The notes: generated from the sequence alone by a model not told the origin. DNA of 64,000 nucleotides from Mucor racemosus (GCA_027405735.1 JAPEHQ010000012.1:992001-1056000), one strand, 5' to 3'. Positions 47,050-59,527 are shown, counted from the stretch's first letter. Translations and numbers: made by a program.

Positions 47050-48578
47050 GTTTTCAATCTTCACAATCAGTGCGCGCATTCTTTCTTTAAGCTATCCCAT
47101 ACCAAACGCTTTTTAAGAGATATCTTAGACATTATTAAATAGATATGAGCTGGCCAAATTATACTATCTGATCCCAAACTTATTCTATATCTCACGAAAA
47201 ACTCAAAAACGCATAAAATTCACTGGTTTTTCCTTAAAAATTGGGTTCAGCTTTTCATCACTATTCAACTTTTTTTTTCACTAAATAACACCAAGAAAAA
47301 ATTATATCCCAATGTACCTGAGATGCTCAAATTTAATTCAAAAACAAGTATCCAGAAATATCCTATTTTTTGTAGTTGATATAACTTTTTCAGTGTTAAC
47401 GTTTCAGATTTGTACGCGTATTTCACTGCTAAAAACTGAGAGCTTTGAGGCTTCATATCTTTATAAAAAATTAAGCTATACTAATATTTTTTAATAATTA
47501 AACTTACTTGTTTTAACGTGCTCTATAACATATTTTAGTATGAAAAAATTCTGAACACTTTTATTTTTTTTTCATTTTTTTGATATTTTTGCAATAGATT
47601 TTAAAATATTCATTAAATTGAGCAACGCTTTTTTTACATTCATATCATCAAGTTCATTGAGATCTCTCAGACCCAATTTAGATTTTTTCAAAATATTGAT
47701 TTTTCGTGGAGATATCCTCAAAAATGTGTACAAATAGATATCCTCGTTTCTGGCCTCAATTTTTCCCTTTGTATACCTTCATCCCAAATTCTGAATTTGA
47801 AAAAAAATTGACAAACATCTCGTTTTCTCTACGAAAAATGCAGCTAGAAGGTTCAACAATGACTCGATCGACAGATAATTATGCTGTGCATTATTTCCAT
47901 TACTTATATTTAAAATATGCTTATAAAAAATGATGTATATCTTTAAAAAACCTTTAAAATTTCAATCGCATTTTACGCAAAATTTTATGTGAATATTTTT
48001 TTTAAATTTGTTTAGGTAGATGCAGAATTAAAAACTGTACAAAAATTATTTAATACGCTAGGTCTACTTACTTTGCAGTTCATGAACTATTAAACGATTT
48101 TGTTTTTTTTCATCATTTTTGATCATTTTTGATCATTTTTTTCAAATCATTTTTGGAACCCCGTTACTATAAGCTCTAAGCTGTGATATCGACTATTATT
48201 TTGATTACCTCGACAAAAAATCAATATTTCTTACTGAAACAAAAAATGCAGAATAGCTTAAAAAAGTTGAATCTTTCTTGTGAATACAAAAAAATAATAC
48301 CTCAATTTAGGTGCTCATTTGTTATAATCAATTTCAGGTCAATTTTGGTCAATGTTTGTTGGCCAGTGTATTTATATCCTGATATTAATATTTCTATTTT
48401 CCGAGATATATCAATAACCTATTTGGAACGCACGAGATTCAGAATACATATTGTTGCAAGAAAAAAATGTATAATTTAACAAAGAAACTTGTTGAATTAA
48501 ATCGCATACAAAAACTAAAAAGAATCTTTTTTATTTAATATCAGTAATTTGTCCTATTTATTTACAAATTATATATTA
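47050..48578 (+). repeat. R1 repeat copy 4, left arm of a large inverted repeat
   Basis: Same orientation as copy 1. It is nearly identical, in inverse, to 51283-53204: translated open stretches of 98 residues (48183-48479) and 75 residues (47706-47933) recur unchanged or almost so on the other arm, although they are not real proteins. Identity extends inward beyond the R1 family core to about 48578 (TTTGTCCTATTTATTTACAA). Confidence 0.93.
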
Positions 48579-49689
48579 CATTTATCCATTAGATCAGTAT
48601 TGGATTGATTATACCTTTCTGACGACATTTCATGTCAGATCAATCTATTTACATTATTGATAACACAGCACATTTAAATTGAGCTTATTTTATATAGCTA
48701 AATTAGGAATGGGCTTCGATTCGAGTTTAAATCGAGTTTTAACGGAAACGGCTATTCGATTCGAGCTGGAATACGGTCCGTTTTTTTTGTAACTCGGATA
48801 AAAAACGGGGTGGAAGCAAGTATCGGATCGTCTTGAGCAAACCGCCATTATAATATCAGCTTTGTCAAATTAATATATATATGAAATCATACATCGGTAT
48901 TTATTTTATGAATTTAACAACTAAAAAAAACTATTAACGCACATGATTTTACATTACACCTTGATAAATAATAATTCACTTTACGAATGAGTTAGCAATA
49001 CAATTTTTCCTCGAGTATCTGGATGTAGCTTGGCTCTTGTATTATTTATGATATATTTTGCTTGTGAGGATAGCCTTTCGGAAGGGACGCTTGTAGCAGG
49101 AATAGATAAATATTTTCTAGTAAATCAATGATAATGTTGGTGAATTGTCAAAAGAGTCTATATAAATAATCTTGCCAGAATATTACACTTTTATTAACAA
49201 TACATTAAATATAACTATTACTAGGGTTTTACTATCTAAGAATATGATATAAGTCAATGATCCGCATTGATTTACTGTAACACTAATTATAGACTGTCAC
49301 CTTGGATGTGAGACCTTGGATGAGTATTGACATAATAGTTGGAAAAAGATTTTCATGCTGCTTCCAAAATTTTAGGGGCAAGATCACTTATTTTTTCCCA
49401 AGTTCCATGTTGGTTATGGCAACTTTGTATTCATTGTCAATGTCATTATCGTCATCATCTATTGTGTTTTGTATAAATGTTCCATTATTAAATGTTATCA
49501 AAATTACATAAATGACAGCTTTATCATTTTGTAATTTATATCTACGCAATTTTAACTTCGACTTATACTCTTTTCTGTGGTCAATGTCAAGATACCTCTT
49601 CAAATCAACATTTGTTTCAACATAATGCTTTATTATGTCAACATTTCCTTCGTACAACTGGGCCTTTTTGTATCTTTCGTTTTCTTGTG
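48579..49689. other. Inverted-repeat spacer, left part
   Basis: No supported gene. Contains imperfect TCGAG/CTCG-bearing sequences at 48715-48790 that look like hAT subterminal motifs. The minus frame 49388-49807 may hold the decayed 3' end of the transposase, but I cannot confirm it. Confidence 0.45.
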
Positions 49690-50975
49690 ATCTAGATGGT
49701 CGAGTTGAGCCAACTATTATCTTCATCATCAGAAGTATTATAGGAAGAATCGGAAGAGTCAATACTATCAATGTCCATAATTGTTGATGTTGATGGGCCT
49801 GATGCAAAAAATGTTATATATCAATAATATAAATAAAAATACAGAACAGATATGAATTACCTGCTTCATTTTCATAGATCATTCTGTACATCACTGTTTT
49901 GCTACTACTACTTACCATCTAGTTCTCTAGCATAATACTTTTCTAAAAATGAGAAAAATAATTCCTTGCAAACAGCTATTTGTTCATCAATTATATTTTT
50001 CTCCCACTTTTGATCTTTTTTCCTAAAATGATAAAAACAATAAGTATCATCAGCTACTACAAGAAAGATAAGAGTAGCGCCAATATGAAAGCTTCAGACT
50101 CTGGGTCAACCAAGGTGGCATTTGCATAAACACTTGTTAAATCAGTTTTAGAATAGTACTTCGATAGCTTATCCTTGCAACAACACTCAATAGCGTCTGC
50201 CGAATATGGATTGTTTTCTTGAAATTCGTCTGATTGGTCAAATAAACGATTAAATAAAATGATTGTTTTATTAATAATAGCTGTATACCTGGAGAAGTTA
50301 ATTAGTACTGTATGGTATACTATTTTTATAAAAGCTGTAATATCGCAACTTACTGCTGACTTAAGAGCCAAACTGTTATTTTTTCGAATTTTGTCAATCC
50401 TTTGTTAAGAATAGTAATATACTGGATTTGCTCATCATCATAAACTACAGTTTTTACGTATATCATCATATGAATTTACTGTCAGTCTATATGCTTCTTT
50501 TACCACTAAGAACCGATCTATCGTATGCTTTGTAGTTTGTAGAGTGCCATCTCGTGGAACAGTCGATTATTATTGCTAAGTCAGGCAGGTTTAATATTTT
50601 CTTATTCGATTCAAGGACACATGTCAATTGATTAGAAAGTTTGATTTCGGCGCAGCCTTTACGAAGTCTATCAATAGGATTATTACTATCCTCGGCGTCA
50701 TTTTTGTTTATCTGGATAGTTTTATTAGAAGATCCAATTAGTTCTTCAATAAATAATTTCATGTAATTAATCAAATACTTACTTCTTCCATAACGGCTTC
50801 CATCATGTTTGCGCTATCATTTGTTGCTTTTGCTTTTGCTTTTAGCCCTTTTTTAATTAGATCATGGCATACAATGTTGATTACGTGCGCAAAACAGGAA
50901 ATCATATTTTCCTTCTTTTTAAAATAATTGGAAGACTCGTCGTCCTTCGTTACATTATACGTTAATGTATGCATA
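49690..50975 (-). pseudogene. hAT-family transposase remnant
   Basis: Minus-strand fragments in order: ENMISCFAHVINIVCHDLIK (the classic CxxH-type block after the first catalytic region), a short intron-like gap at 50767, LPDLAIIIDCSTRWHSTNYK (second Asp region), and SKYYSKTDLTSVYANATLVD (block before the dimerisation domain). Frames shift between pieces and stops occur, so this is a relic. It occupies the spacer of the large inverted repeat. Subterminal CGATTCGAGTTTAAATCGAG at about 48717-48736 may mark one end of the element. Confidence 0.78.
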
Positions 50976-51282
50976 TTTGGCTATTTTACAATTTGACATA
51001 TTTTTTTCAAAGCCAAAACTCGAATATCACTTTTCGAGTTAGATGACACGAAAAAAAAATCGAATCCTCCCATCTGAGTCTGCATAAAAAACGGCCTGTT
51101 ATAACAATCAAACTCGGTTGGCCATAATACGATGCGTTGTTTGTGAAATCGTACCTAAAAATATACAACAAGGATGTAGATTTATAGAAGGTGACATGGA
51201 ATTCAACATATTAAGAAAATTATCATTATATTACCAAAAAATCGCTCCTATTATGGGTAATTGTGATATAGAATTTGTACAT

Positions 51283-53204
51283 AAATAGGACAAATTACTG
51301 ATATTAAATAAAAAATATTTTCTTTCGTTTTTGTACGCGATTTAATTCAACAAGTTTCTTTGTTAAATTATACATTTTTTTCTTGCTGAAGTGAACTAAG
51401 CTAAATTCCCATCATAAAATACCTAAATTAAATGTCATCTCATTTGAAACCATGCTATCAAAGATAAGACTATATAGTAAATAGACAATTGCATAAAGAT
51501 AGCAAGGGTATAATACTCAAATAAGAGATGCTAAAATACTAAAGTAATGTGGGATATCCTAAATAAAAGATACAAAAAGTACATGCTTATCAAGTAGAAC
51601 AAGTAAGAGCTGTTCTGAAAGCATGATTGACAAACTATATTTAAAACACCGTTCTTGATCCACCAAATCAATAACCAAACAGCCCAACATTTATACTCAA
51701 AATTAATGGAATCGTTGACAATTGCAATGCAATTGCAAGATAGTAAATAATCACCAAATAATATAATAGAGACGTAGAATAACCATTTTATTGCACATTA
51801 TCCATATTTTAATAAAGAAGGATTTTGACAGTATTCTTTATCGCTTTTTACACCCATATTTTACTGCACTTGCAACAATATGTATTCTGAATCTCGTGCG
51901 TTCCAAATAGGTTATTGATATATCTCGGAAAATAGAAATATTAATATCAGGATATAAATACACTGGCCAACAAACATTGACCAAAATTGACCTGAAATTG
52001 ATTATAACAAATGAGCACCTAAATTGAGGTATTATTTTTTTGTATTCACAAGAAAGATTCAACTTTTTTAAGCTATTCTGCATTTTTTGTTTCAGTAAGA
52101 AATATTGATTTTTTGTCGAGGTAATCAAAATAATAGTCGATATCACAGCTTAGAGCTTATAGTAACGGGGTTCCAAAAATGATTTGAAAAAAATGATCAA
52201 AAATGATCAAAAATGATGAAAAAAAACAAAATCGTTTAATAGTTCATGAACTGCAAAGTAAGTAGACCTAGCGTATTAAATAATTTTTGTACAGTTTTTA
52301 ATTCTGCATCTACCTAAACAAATTTAAAAAAAATATTCACATAAAATTTTGCGTAAAATGCGATTGAAATTTTAAAGGTTTTTTAAAGATATACATCATT
52401 TTTTATAAGCATATTTTAAATATAAGTAATGGAAATAATGCACAGCATAATTATCTGTCGATCGAGTCATTGTTGAACCTTCTAGCTGCATTTTTCGTAG
52501 AGAAAACGAGATGTTTGTCAATTTTTTTTCAAATTCAGAATTTGGGATGAAGGTATACAAAGGGAAAAATTGAGGCCAGAAACGAGGATATCTATTTGTA
52601 CACATTTTTGAGGATATCTCCACGAAAAATCAATATTTTGAAAAAATCTAAATTGGGCCTGAGAGAGCTCAACAAGCTTGATGATATAAATGTAAAAAAA
52701 GCGTTGCTCAATTTAATGAATATTTTAAAATCTATTGCAAAAATATCAAAAAAATGAAAAAAAAATAAAAGTGTTCAGAATTTTTTCATACTAAAATATG
52801 TTATAGAGCACGTTAAAACAAGTAAGTTTAATTATTAAAAAATATTAGTATAGCTTAATTTTTTATAAAGATGAAGCCTCAAAGCTCTCAGTTTTTAGCA
52901 GTGAAATACGCGTACAAATCTGAAACATTAACACTGAAAAAGTTATATCAACTACAAAAAATAGGATATTTCTGGATACTTGTTTTTGAATTAAATTTGA
53001 GCATCTCAGGTACATTGGGATATAATTTTTTCTTGGTGTTATTTAGTGAAAAAAAAAGTTGAATAGTGATGAAAAGCTGGAAGCAATTTTTAAGGAAAAC
53101 CCAGTGAATTTTATGCGTTTTTGAGTTTTTCGTGAGATATAGAATAAGTTTGGGATCAGATAGTATAATTTAGCTAGCTCATATCTATTTAATAATGTCT
53201 AATG
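51283..53204 (-). repeat. R1 repeat copy 5, right arm of a large inverted repeat
   Basis: Inverse of 47050-48578 at near identity, interrupted by a 481-bp solo LTR (51387-51867). The outer edge stops about 53204 (TTAGACATTATTAAAT block), some 80 bp before the left arm's outer edge. Confidence 0.93.
51387..51867. mobile_element. Solo LTR with 5-bp target duplication CTTGC
   Basis: 481 bp, starts TGAAGTGAACTAAGC and ends TTTTACTGCA, flanked by CTTGC at 51382-51386 and 51868-51872. The other arm has the uninterrupted site (GTTGCAAGAAAAAAATG near 48452). TG...CA ends plus a 5-bp duplication are diagnostic of an LTR retrotransposon footprint left by recombination. An AATAAAG lies about 60 bp from the right end. 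Confidence 0.92.
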
Positions 53205-53343
53205 CAACATAATTTTTTGATTATAAACGTATAGCCACCTTTACTCAGATCAAGATTCTAATAATTAAGCGCATATTGAATAATGGTGTCAAAAAGTGAA
53301 CATTACATTTTTTATTAGCATTATTTTTTTATAATAATTTCTA

Positions 53344-55099
53344 CTACTGTTTTTGTTCTTGTTCATCAAGTGATGCGAACAATGGTTTTCCATAATCAAC
53401 TAAATATTGAGCCGCAACATCTCCCTTCTTTGCTAGATTATATATCAATAACTTTGTCTGATCTCTACACCAACGACGTAAACGCACACAATCCTCTAAA
53501 GCCTCTCTACTATGAGTCCAATCAGCATCAACACCTGTAGTTCCAGTTGTGATGGCAATAAAAATACGCCATGATGCAATAACCTGTTTCAGCATGTCAT
53601 AATTTTTATCGATTAATGCCATATGATACCAAGCAAATAAAGGCAGTAACATTAATACGCATAATAAGCTGATCAAACCATAACCGGTTAATTTCCAAAG
53701 TAACCAGATCAAAGTTCCATAAACAGGCATTGCTAAAAAGAAACTAAATATGAGTTTATCTTGAGATACAGATTCAGTGTATGGTTCATAAGAATCAATT
53801 AGACGACCGAGGATATAAAATGGAGAACTGATGATAATGCCGGGTAAGAATAAGGGTATCTGAGCAACTAAGCACGTCCATGTTGATACAAGTTTTAATG
53901 TTGCTCTTGTCATTGTAATTTCTTGATTTTCGTACATGCTAATATCACCAGCGTTTAATCGAAGACTTTTGAGCTTTTTTGAAAACATGAGTAACCTCTC
54001 TTTCAATTCAATTCTTTCTTTATAATATAATGCTTTGTCATTTGTATTATTTGGGTGAAAAAGTGCAATGAAACTATTATAAAAAAAAAGAGCTCAGTTT
54101 TAACTGTTTTCAGCATATTTCTATTTTTACCTCTGAGATACGTGTACATATTCTTCTAAACGAACACCTCTTGAATCACCAAATAAAATAAACCTTGCTT
54201 CATTTGCTGCATGTGATGTATCCCTAAAAAAAAAAAAAAAAAAAAATCAAGAAATTTTCATATGTCAATTAATCGTTTAACGGTTAAATCAAAATTCTAT
54301 TTTACCAATCTGGACTATTAATCGTGCTACGTTCAACACCTTCTGCAATACGATCTGTCAAATCTTTAACAATTTTTTTTGGATTGCTATGAAACTCTTG
54401 AAGGTCTTGTACAGTTTGGATAATAGGATCGCCATATCTATATATTATTTATAAATAAAATGTATAATATGACTATTCAACACACACTTACTCTACTACA
54501 ACTTCACTTCTCCATCTATTCTTTGTACTATATGTAATACCAACTGGGATAATCGAAACACTTTTGGGTCCATCTTCTTTCTGAGCTAATTGTGTAAGAT
54601 ATTCAAAGCTGGCCCAACTTATACCGTCCTTAAAAGGTAAATGCTTTGGCGCAGTGTATGATGTACCTATTACATAATAATGAATATACAACATGTTTTA
54701 AGTAAATATTCTATTTTTACCTTCAGGAAATAAAGCAACAACAGCGCCTCTATCAAGAGTAAGAAGTGTATGTTCGAATAATTTTGCGTTGCTATGAGTT
54801 TTTGTATCTACGGGCAATACACCTGCAGATTTTAAAATTTTTCCAACTAGAGGTATACGAAAAAAACGAGCCAAAGCCCAGAAATGACAAGGCCTTGAAT
54901 GTGGAAATGTGGCGATAAGTACGATAGGATCCAATACCATATTAGAATGATTAGCAGCAATCAATAATGGACCTTCAGCAGGAACAGGCGTTCTACATAT
55001 AATTTTAATATTTCGAAAATAAACCCATAAAGCTAACCTCGAAAGATATTGCAATGTTATGTAGGTTTTTCCTTCTCCTTGTTTTTCTAAACTAGGCAT
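53344..55099 (-). CDS. PlsC-type glycerophospholipid acyltransferase (Gat/GPT2-like)
   Basis: Exons 54721-55099, 54492-54666, 54306-54437, 54131-54223 and 53344-54073 give 502 residues. Acyltransferase motifs: NHSNMVLDP (HxxxxD catalytic pair), the substrate block PVDTK, and FPEGTSY split by intron 1. Two membrane segments follow late (about residues 330-355 and 380-415). This matches fungal glycerol-3-phosphate/dihydroxyacetone-phosphate acyltransferases (Gpt2/Sct1 family), which start phosphatidic acid synthesis at the ER, though it is shorter than the roughly 750 residues of yeast. Start at MPSLEKQGEGK, just after a poly-A/T tract. Introns include long A-tracts (54226-54246). Confidence 0.85.
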
Positions 55100-55321
55100 T
55101 CGTGAAAAAAAAAAAAAAAAAAAAAAAAGATAAAAATGTGAAAGAAAAAAAAAAAAAAAAGGCGTTTCAATTATAAAAACCACACAATCTTGTACATGAA
55201 ATAATTCTTCAAAAACATTCGGTTTTGAATGTTCTGCTTGATTTTTTTTATTATTATTTTTTTTTACTGATTTTTTTTTACGTGACTGAGGGATAAAAAC
55301 AATTTCTTTATTTTTACTATT

Positions 55322-56313
55322 TTACTGTGTGTTTATGAAATAGGCGATGGCAGCAATCATCAAACTTATCAAAATGTAAATACTAGGAGGAAATCCAGTC
55401 TTAATCTCGACCTTCTCAACAACCGATGACTCGGCCTCACGTAGGGTTTCTGCTTCTTTGTACTTATTTAATTCCTTTTCCAACTTCTTCACCTTTTCAA
55501 TAGCATCTTGTTGCTCTTGTTCCTTGGTCTATAAATTGCTGTGTTATTTTGACATGATTTATTATCGAACAATAAAAAAAAAACTTACATTTGAAGATTG
55601 GAGATTGCTAGGAACTGATCTGGCAGCAGGAGCAATAGGAGCAGCAGGAGCAATAGGAGCAGCGGCGGCAGAGGTACTTTTGGATTGGGAATCAACATTG
55701 GCTCCACTTTGTACATATACACAACGTAATTTGTGTTGGTGAATACTTGATTTTTCATTTTCCTCAACATAACTCCACTAAAATATATTAAATTAATTCA
55801 CAATTTCCTTGCCATCACATTTATTTTAAAACTTACAAGGTTTGATATATCCATATCCTCGGTTTTAGAATTGACAAATGTACTAAGAATCAAAAATTTA
55901 TCTCTACATTTGGCATCCACGGGTGGTTCTTCTCTTTGAGCTTGTAACATGACTAATTGACACTCATTGTTAAATATTATAAATCACCCCATTTCATATT
56001 TTGAAAGCATCTCAAATTTTCAAAAATTACTTACTTTGAACATCAATAGAACCATTGGGAGGAATTATATCAGAATTGGGACGAACGCAGTATACCTTGG
56101 GGGCTGTAGTCTTGACCTTGAAAGCAATGGCCTTATCGTTAGGATTTTGGATAGTAACGCTTTGTTTAACAACACGTGTCAAAGGTCCTTTTTTTATTTA
56201 TTTTTGAAGAGGTATAAGTTTTTCAATACGAATTACCCGAGATAATATCGTTAAAATTTATCCAACTTACTTTCAAAGCTGATAGTGTCTTCGAGATTGA
56301 TTTTAATAGACAT
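55322..56313 (-). CDS. VAP/Scs2-type MSP-domain ER contact-site protein
   Basis: Exons 56271-56313, 56035-56187, 55837-55952, 55589-55777 and 55322-55528 give 235 residues, the normal VAP size. The N-terminal MSP beta-sandwich includes AIAFKVKTTAPKVYCVRPN, the family's FFAT-binding signature. An Ala/Pro-rich linker, a short coiled coil (EQEQQDAIEKVKKLEKELNK) and a C-terminal tail anchor (PSIYILISLMIAAIAYF) follow. VAPs hold lipid-transfer and other FFAT-motif proteins at ER contact sites. Tail-anchored at the ER is inferred from the family. The 56188/56187 acceptor (AAAAAAAG) gives FERPLTRVV. Confidence 0.93.
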
Positions 56314-56968
56314 TTTGCTTCAATAAATTATATAGCAATAATGCTTTGAAATTAAAGAAAAATAAAGTAGAAGAGAAAGAGGAGGAGGAGATGAGGAGAA
56401 AGTCCACCAACAAAAAAGTAATTTTTTCTTATCCTCAATTCGGTGTTTTAACAATTAGGTAACGTTTGTTTTGACCAAGGAAGTAAAAGTGATTATATTT
56501 GAAGGTATCGTAGGAGAGTTTGATATCTATATCTATATATATACCATTCAATTATTTATTGCACGGGAAAGGGTCTAAATATAATTTTGAATAACGTCAA
56601 ACTTCTTAATATATAGAAATGAATGCATAATTCCATCATGTTCAAATCAAGGGACAGTGTTGCTTTACAAGGCAAAACTTGTGATGATTAACTTTTTTAT
56701 CAGATCAAGAAATTAGATTTGACAGCTCGTTGCTAGGCAACCAATTCATCAGATAAAATCTCTTTCAAATAACTGTTGATAGGATTCCATTTGTAATAGA
56801 CATGTATTGGTTTTGTTTTTAGAAAATGAATGGAATGTTAAAACTTTATTTATCATACATTGTGAGGATATAATATACAATGATATAATTCCAGAATCGA
56901 CTTAATCCTATATTTTTACTCCTTTATTTCATCTATTTAATTCTCTCTTTTCTCATTAAAAATATAGA
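56314..56968. promoter_or_regulatory. Divergent spacer of VAP and bystin genes, with X-box
   Basis: 655 bp between the two starts. Notable is GTTGCTAGGCAAC at 56729-56741 inside GACAGCTCGTTGCTAGGCAA, repeated in the SNRNP27 gene. No gene seen. Confidence 0.5.
56729..56741. promoter_or_regulatory. X-box (RFX-type) palindrome GTTGCTAGGCAAC, site 1
   Basis: Half-sites GTTGC and GCAAC around TAG, like the RFX-factor X-box. It lies 228 bp before the bystin start. The left flank TTTGACAGCTCG is shared with site 2. Confidence 0.5.
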
Positions 56969-58648
56969 ATGGGTAAAGATAGTACCAGAAATTTTTTAAA
57001 TAATAATACAACAAGATTATATTCTCCATGGCAGCCAGATAGGAATGAAACCTGGGCCAAAAAATCACACAAATTTGGCCTGATTTCCAAAGACGATGAT
57101 TTTGAGGTAAATTTTAATGATAACATGTTGAAATCGATTAGATGTTTATTAATACTAACAACAGGCGTGCATTGATGAAGACATGACAAGAACAATTTTA
57201 AGAATTGAGCAAGATCAATTAGAAAGAATTGAACGATTGAGAGAAGAAGATTCAGTTGATGAGTAAAGTAATTTATCTTTTTATATAGCATTCGACGTAC
57301 TCAATTTGTGCAATTTTACACACAGTGATCTCATTTTAAGACAAGCCCAGGAGTTGGACATTCATTCATCATCCAAGCTACATCAATTTTTCAAAATTCC
57401 ATCATCAGATCTTGACTTAATTGAGACATTGTCAGTTCCTCAGAAACAGCTAAAACCTCTCATCACATTAGAAGAAACCATCTTATCAAAAGAAACATCT
57501 AAAAAAGGTACTTTTTATATTAATTATGATATCAAGGAAAAGGGTTATTTAGTACATTTTTTGAATAGATAATAATCAATCATTATCTGCAACTAACTCA
57601 CAAGTTATTCAGATTTATAAAAAGTATGCATTTTTGTAATTTTGATGATTTTTGATATTTAAATTAAATTTATGCTTTCAGGATTGGCTGTTCATTAGCT
57701 CGATTTCAATCCACAAACAGTAGATTGCCAAAGGCATTAAAAATCATTCCTTCATTATCTAATTGGGATGAAATTTTATTTCTCACAAATCCATCATCTT
57801 GGACACCTCAAGCAACATGTGAAATAACCAGATTATTTTTAACCAATATTAAAGCTACTCAAACCAAACAGTATGTACTGTATCTTCACCAACTGATGTT
57901 CCTTTACAAACCTCAATTTTCTCTACTATATTTCTAGATTTTTTCAACTTGTACTATTACATGCTATGAGGAATAATCTAAGGAATAGCATCCAAGGCCA
58001 ATTAGATCCTGCGTTATTTATTGCCTTGAAAAAAGCATTGTCCTGCAATCCAGCATTATTCATGAAGGGTTTATTATTTCCATTATGTGAATCAAATAGT
58101 TGTACTGTTGCTGAGGCATGTATTTTAGCTAGTATAATAGAACAAACCAAAATACCTGCCCTTCAATCAGCTACTGCATTACTCAAACTATCTGAGCAAT
58201 TATTTACATTGCCTGTTTGCATTCTTATTCAAATATTTATAGAAAAACGACAAGCATTGCCATACCGTGTGGTAGACATTTTATCATTTAAATATTTTTG
58301 TCAACGAGAGGAAGCCATCAAGAAACTTCCTTTAATTTGGTATCAATCATTGTACATATTTACTCAAAGGTAGCTTTTTTTTTTCACTAGATTTCTTTGA
58401 AATCTTACACAGTAATCACTCTTTTTAGTTACAGCATAGATATGGTCCCTACTCAAAAAAGAGCTCTATTTGCATTGATTCAGCGTGTAACAAAGAATGA
58501 TGAAATATCATTTGCGATTGAAAATACAATCAAATCTGCAATCAGATCCAATGACGAAGAGCTTGAGACTGATGATAGTGATGATACTGTAGTCTACAAT
58601 GATGATACTGATTCTAATAATAGTGCTGATGGTATGCTGATCGATTAA
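56969..58648 (+). CDS. enp1: Bystin/Enp1, 40S ribosome biogenesis factor
   Basis: Seven exons (56969-57106, 57165-57262, 57326-57507, 57569-57623, 57682-57870, 57938-58369, 58429-58648) give 437 residues, the same as human bystin. The C-terminal bystin domain has HAMRNNLRNSIQGQLDPALF, LKKALSCNPALFMKGLLFPL, SNSCTVAEACILASIIEQTK, EKRQALPYRVVDILSFKYF and LPLIWYQSLYIFTQRYSID. The N-terminal part is charged and acidic, and the tail is Asp/Asn-rich. Enp1 acts in the nucleolus and cytoplasm on pre-40S particles with Ltv1. The first exon lies just behind a poly-pyrimidine leader. Confidence 0.95.
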
Positions 58649-58800
58649 ATCCCTGAAAAAAACTCAAATTAAAAATAAATGGCATAATCATCAACTTGTT
58701 TCTTTGCATGTGTATATTTGTGTGTATCCTAGTCTTTTATTAGATATCAATGAGAAAATAAGCCAAGTAAATCAATACCTCCAAATAATAATGTATTTCT

Positions 58801-59527
58801 TTAGTTATCCAAAGGTCTAAATCAAGCAATCCAATTAACATCATAACACAATACACGTAGACAAAATCAATAATTTACCTGTTAAAACCACCTCTGCGAT
58901 TCATGTATTGACGATATTTAATAGGTTTATGGATTTTTGATCCAGAAACATCTGCACCAGGCACCTTCTTATTCTTTGTTGAATCAAAGCCTCCAAAGCC
59001 CATCAATTTCATCATTTTTGTCTCATCATCTTCCTCCTCTTCATCACCATCTTGTTCCATACTTTCGACTGCTTTATCATCTACAGAAGGTTTCTTTTCC
59101 TCAGATCGCTTACTGACAGGTCCATCCCTTGATCGAGGTCGACGATATGATGGTGATTCAGAGCGACTTCTACTTCTGTTTCTATGAGGTCTACCACTAC
59201 CACGATCTGACATATAAATTATAATTAGTTGCTAGGCAACCGAGCTGTCAAAACAAATTTGGATTTACCTCTTCTATCAGGACTTCTTCTATCTCTTCTA
59301 GATGGTGGAGAGCGACTGGATCTAGAGCGTCTATAACGATCACGACTATCATCTCTGCGTCTTCCACGATTTTCATATCTATCATAACTATCTTCTCTAC
59401 GTCTTCTTCTTGAAGAAACACCGGGAGATCGAGATCTTGATCGAGGGTTATCCAAGTCTCTATAATCTCTTTCACGTTGTCTACTAGAATATCCTTTTGC
59501 TGATGCTGGTGATGGAGATCTGGGCAT
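58801..59527 (-). CDS. snrnp27: U4/U6.U5 tri-snRNP 27-kDa protein (SNRNP27)
   Basis: Exons 59269-59527, 58879-59206 and 58801-58816 give 200 residues. The N-terminal half is an Arg/Ser/Asp-rich RS domain ([20 protein letters not shown]). The conserved C-terminal block runs [20 protein letters not shown], then [18 protein letters not shown]. The 16-nt last exon (PLDN plus stop) is inferred because the family always continues past GGFNR with a PLD motif; without it the frame would stop at 58875. The protein belongs to the spliceosomal tri-snRNP. Intron 1 carries the second X-box (59228-59240). Confidence 0.9.
59228..59240. promoter_or_regulatory. X-box (RFX-type) palindrome GTTGCTAGGCAAC, site 2
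   Basis: Identical 13-mer to 56729-56741, here within intron 1 of SNRNP27 and about 290 bp from its start. The flank is CGAGCTGTCAAA, the inverse of the flank at site 1. Confidence 0.5.

Noticed and set aside
48183..48479. 98-residue open frame repeated almost unchanged at 51838-52146
   Set aside because: It recurs because the DNA of the two inverted arms is nearly identical; the diverged R1 copies do not keep the frame, so it is not a protein under selection.
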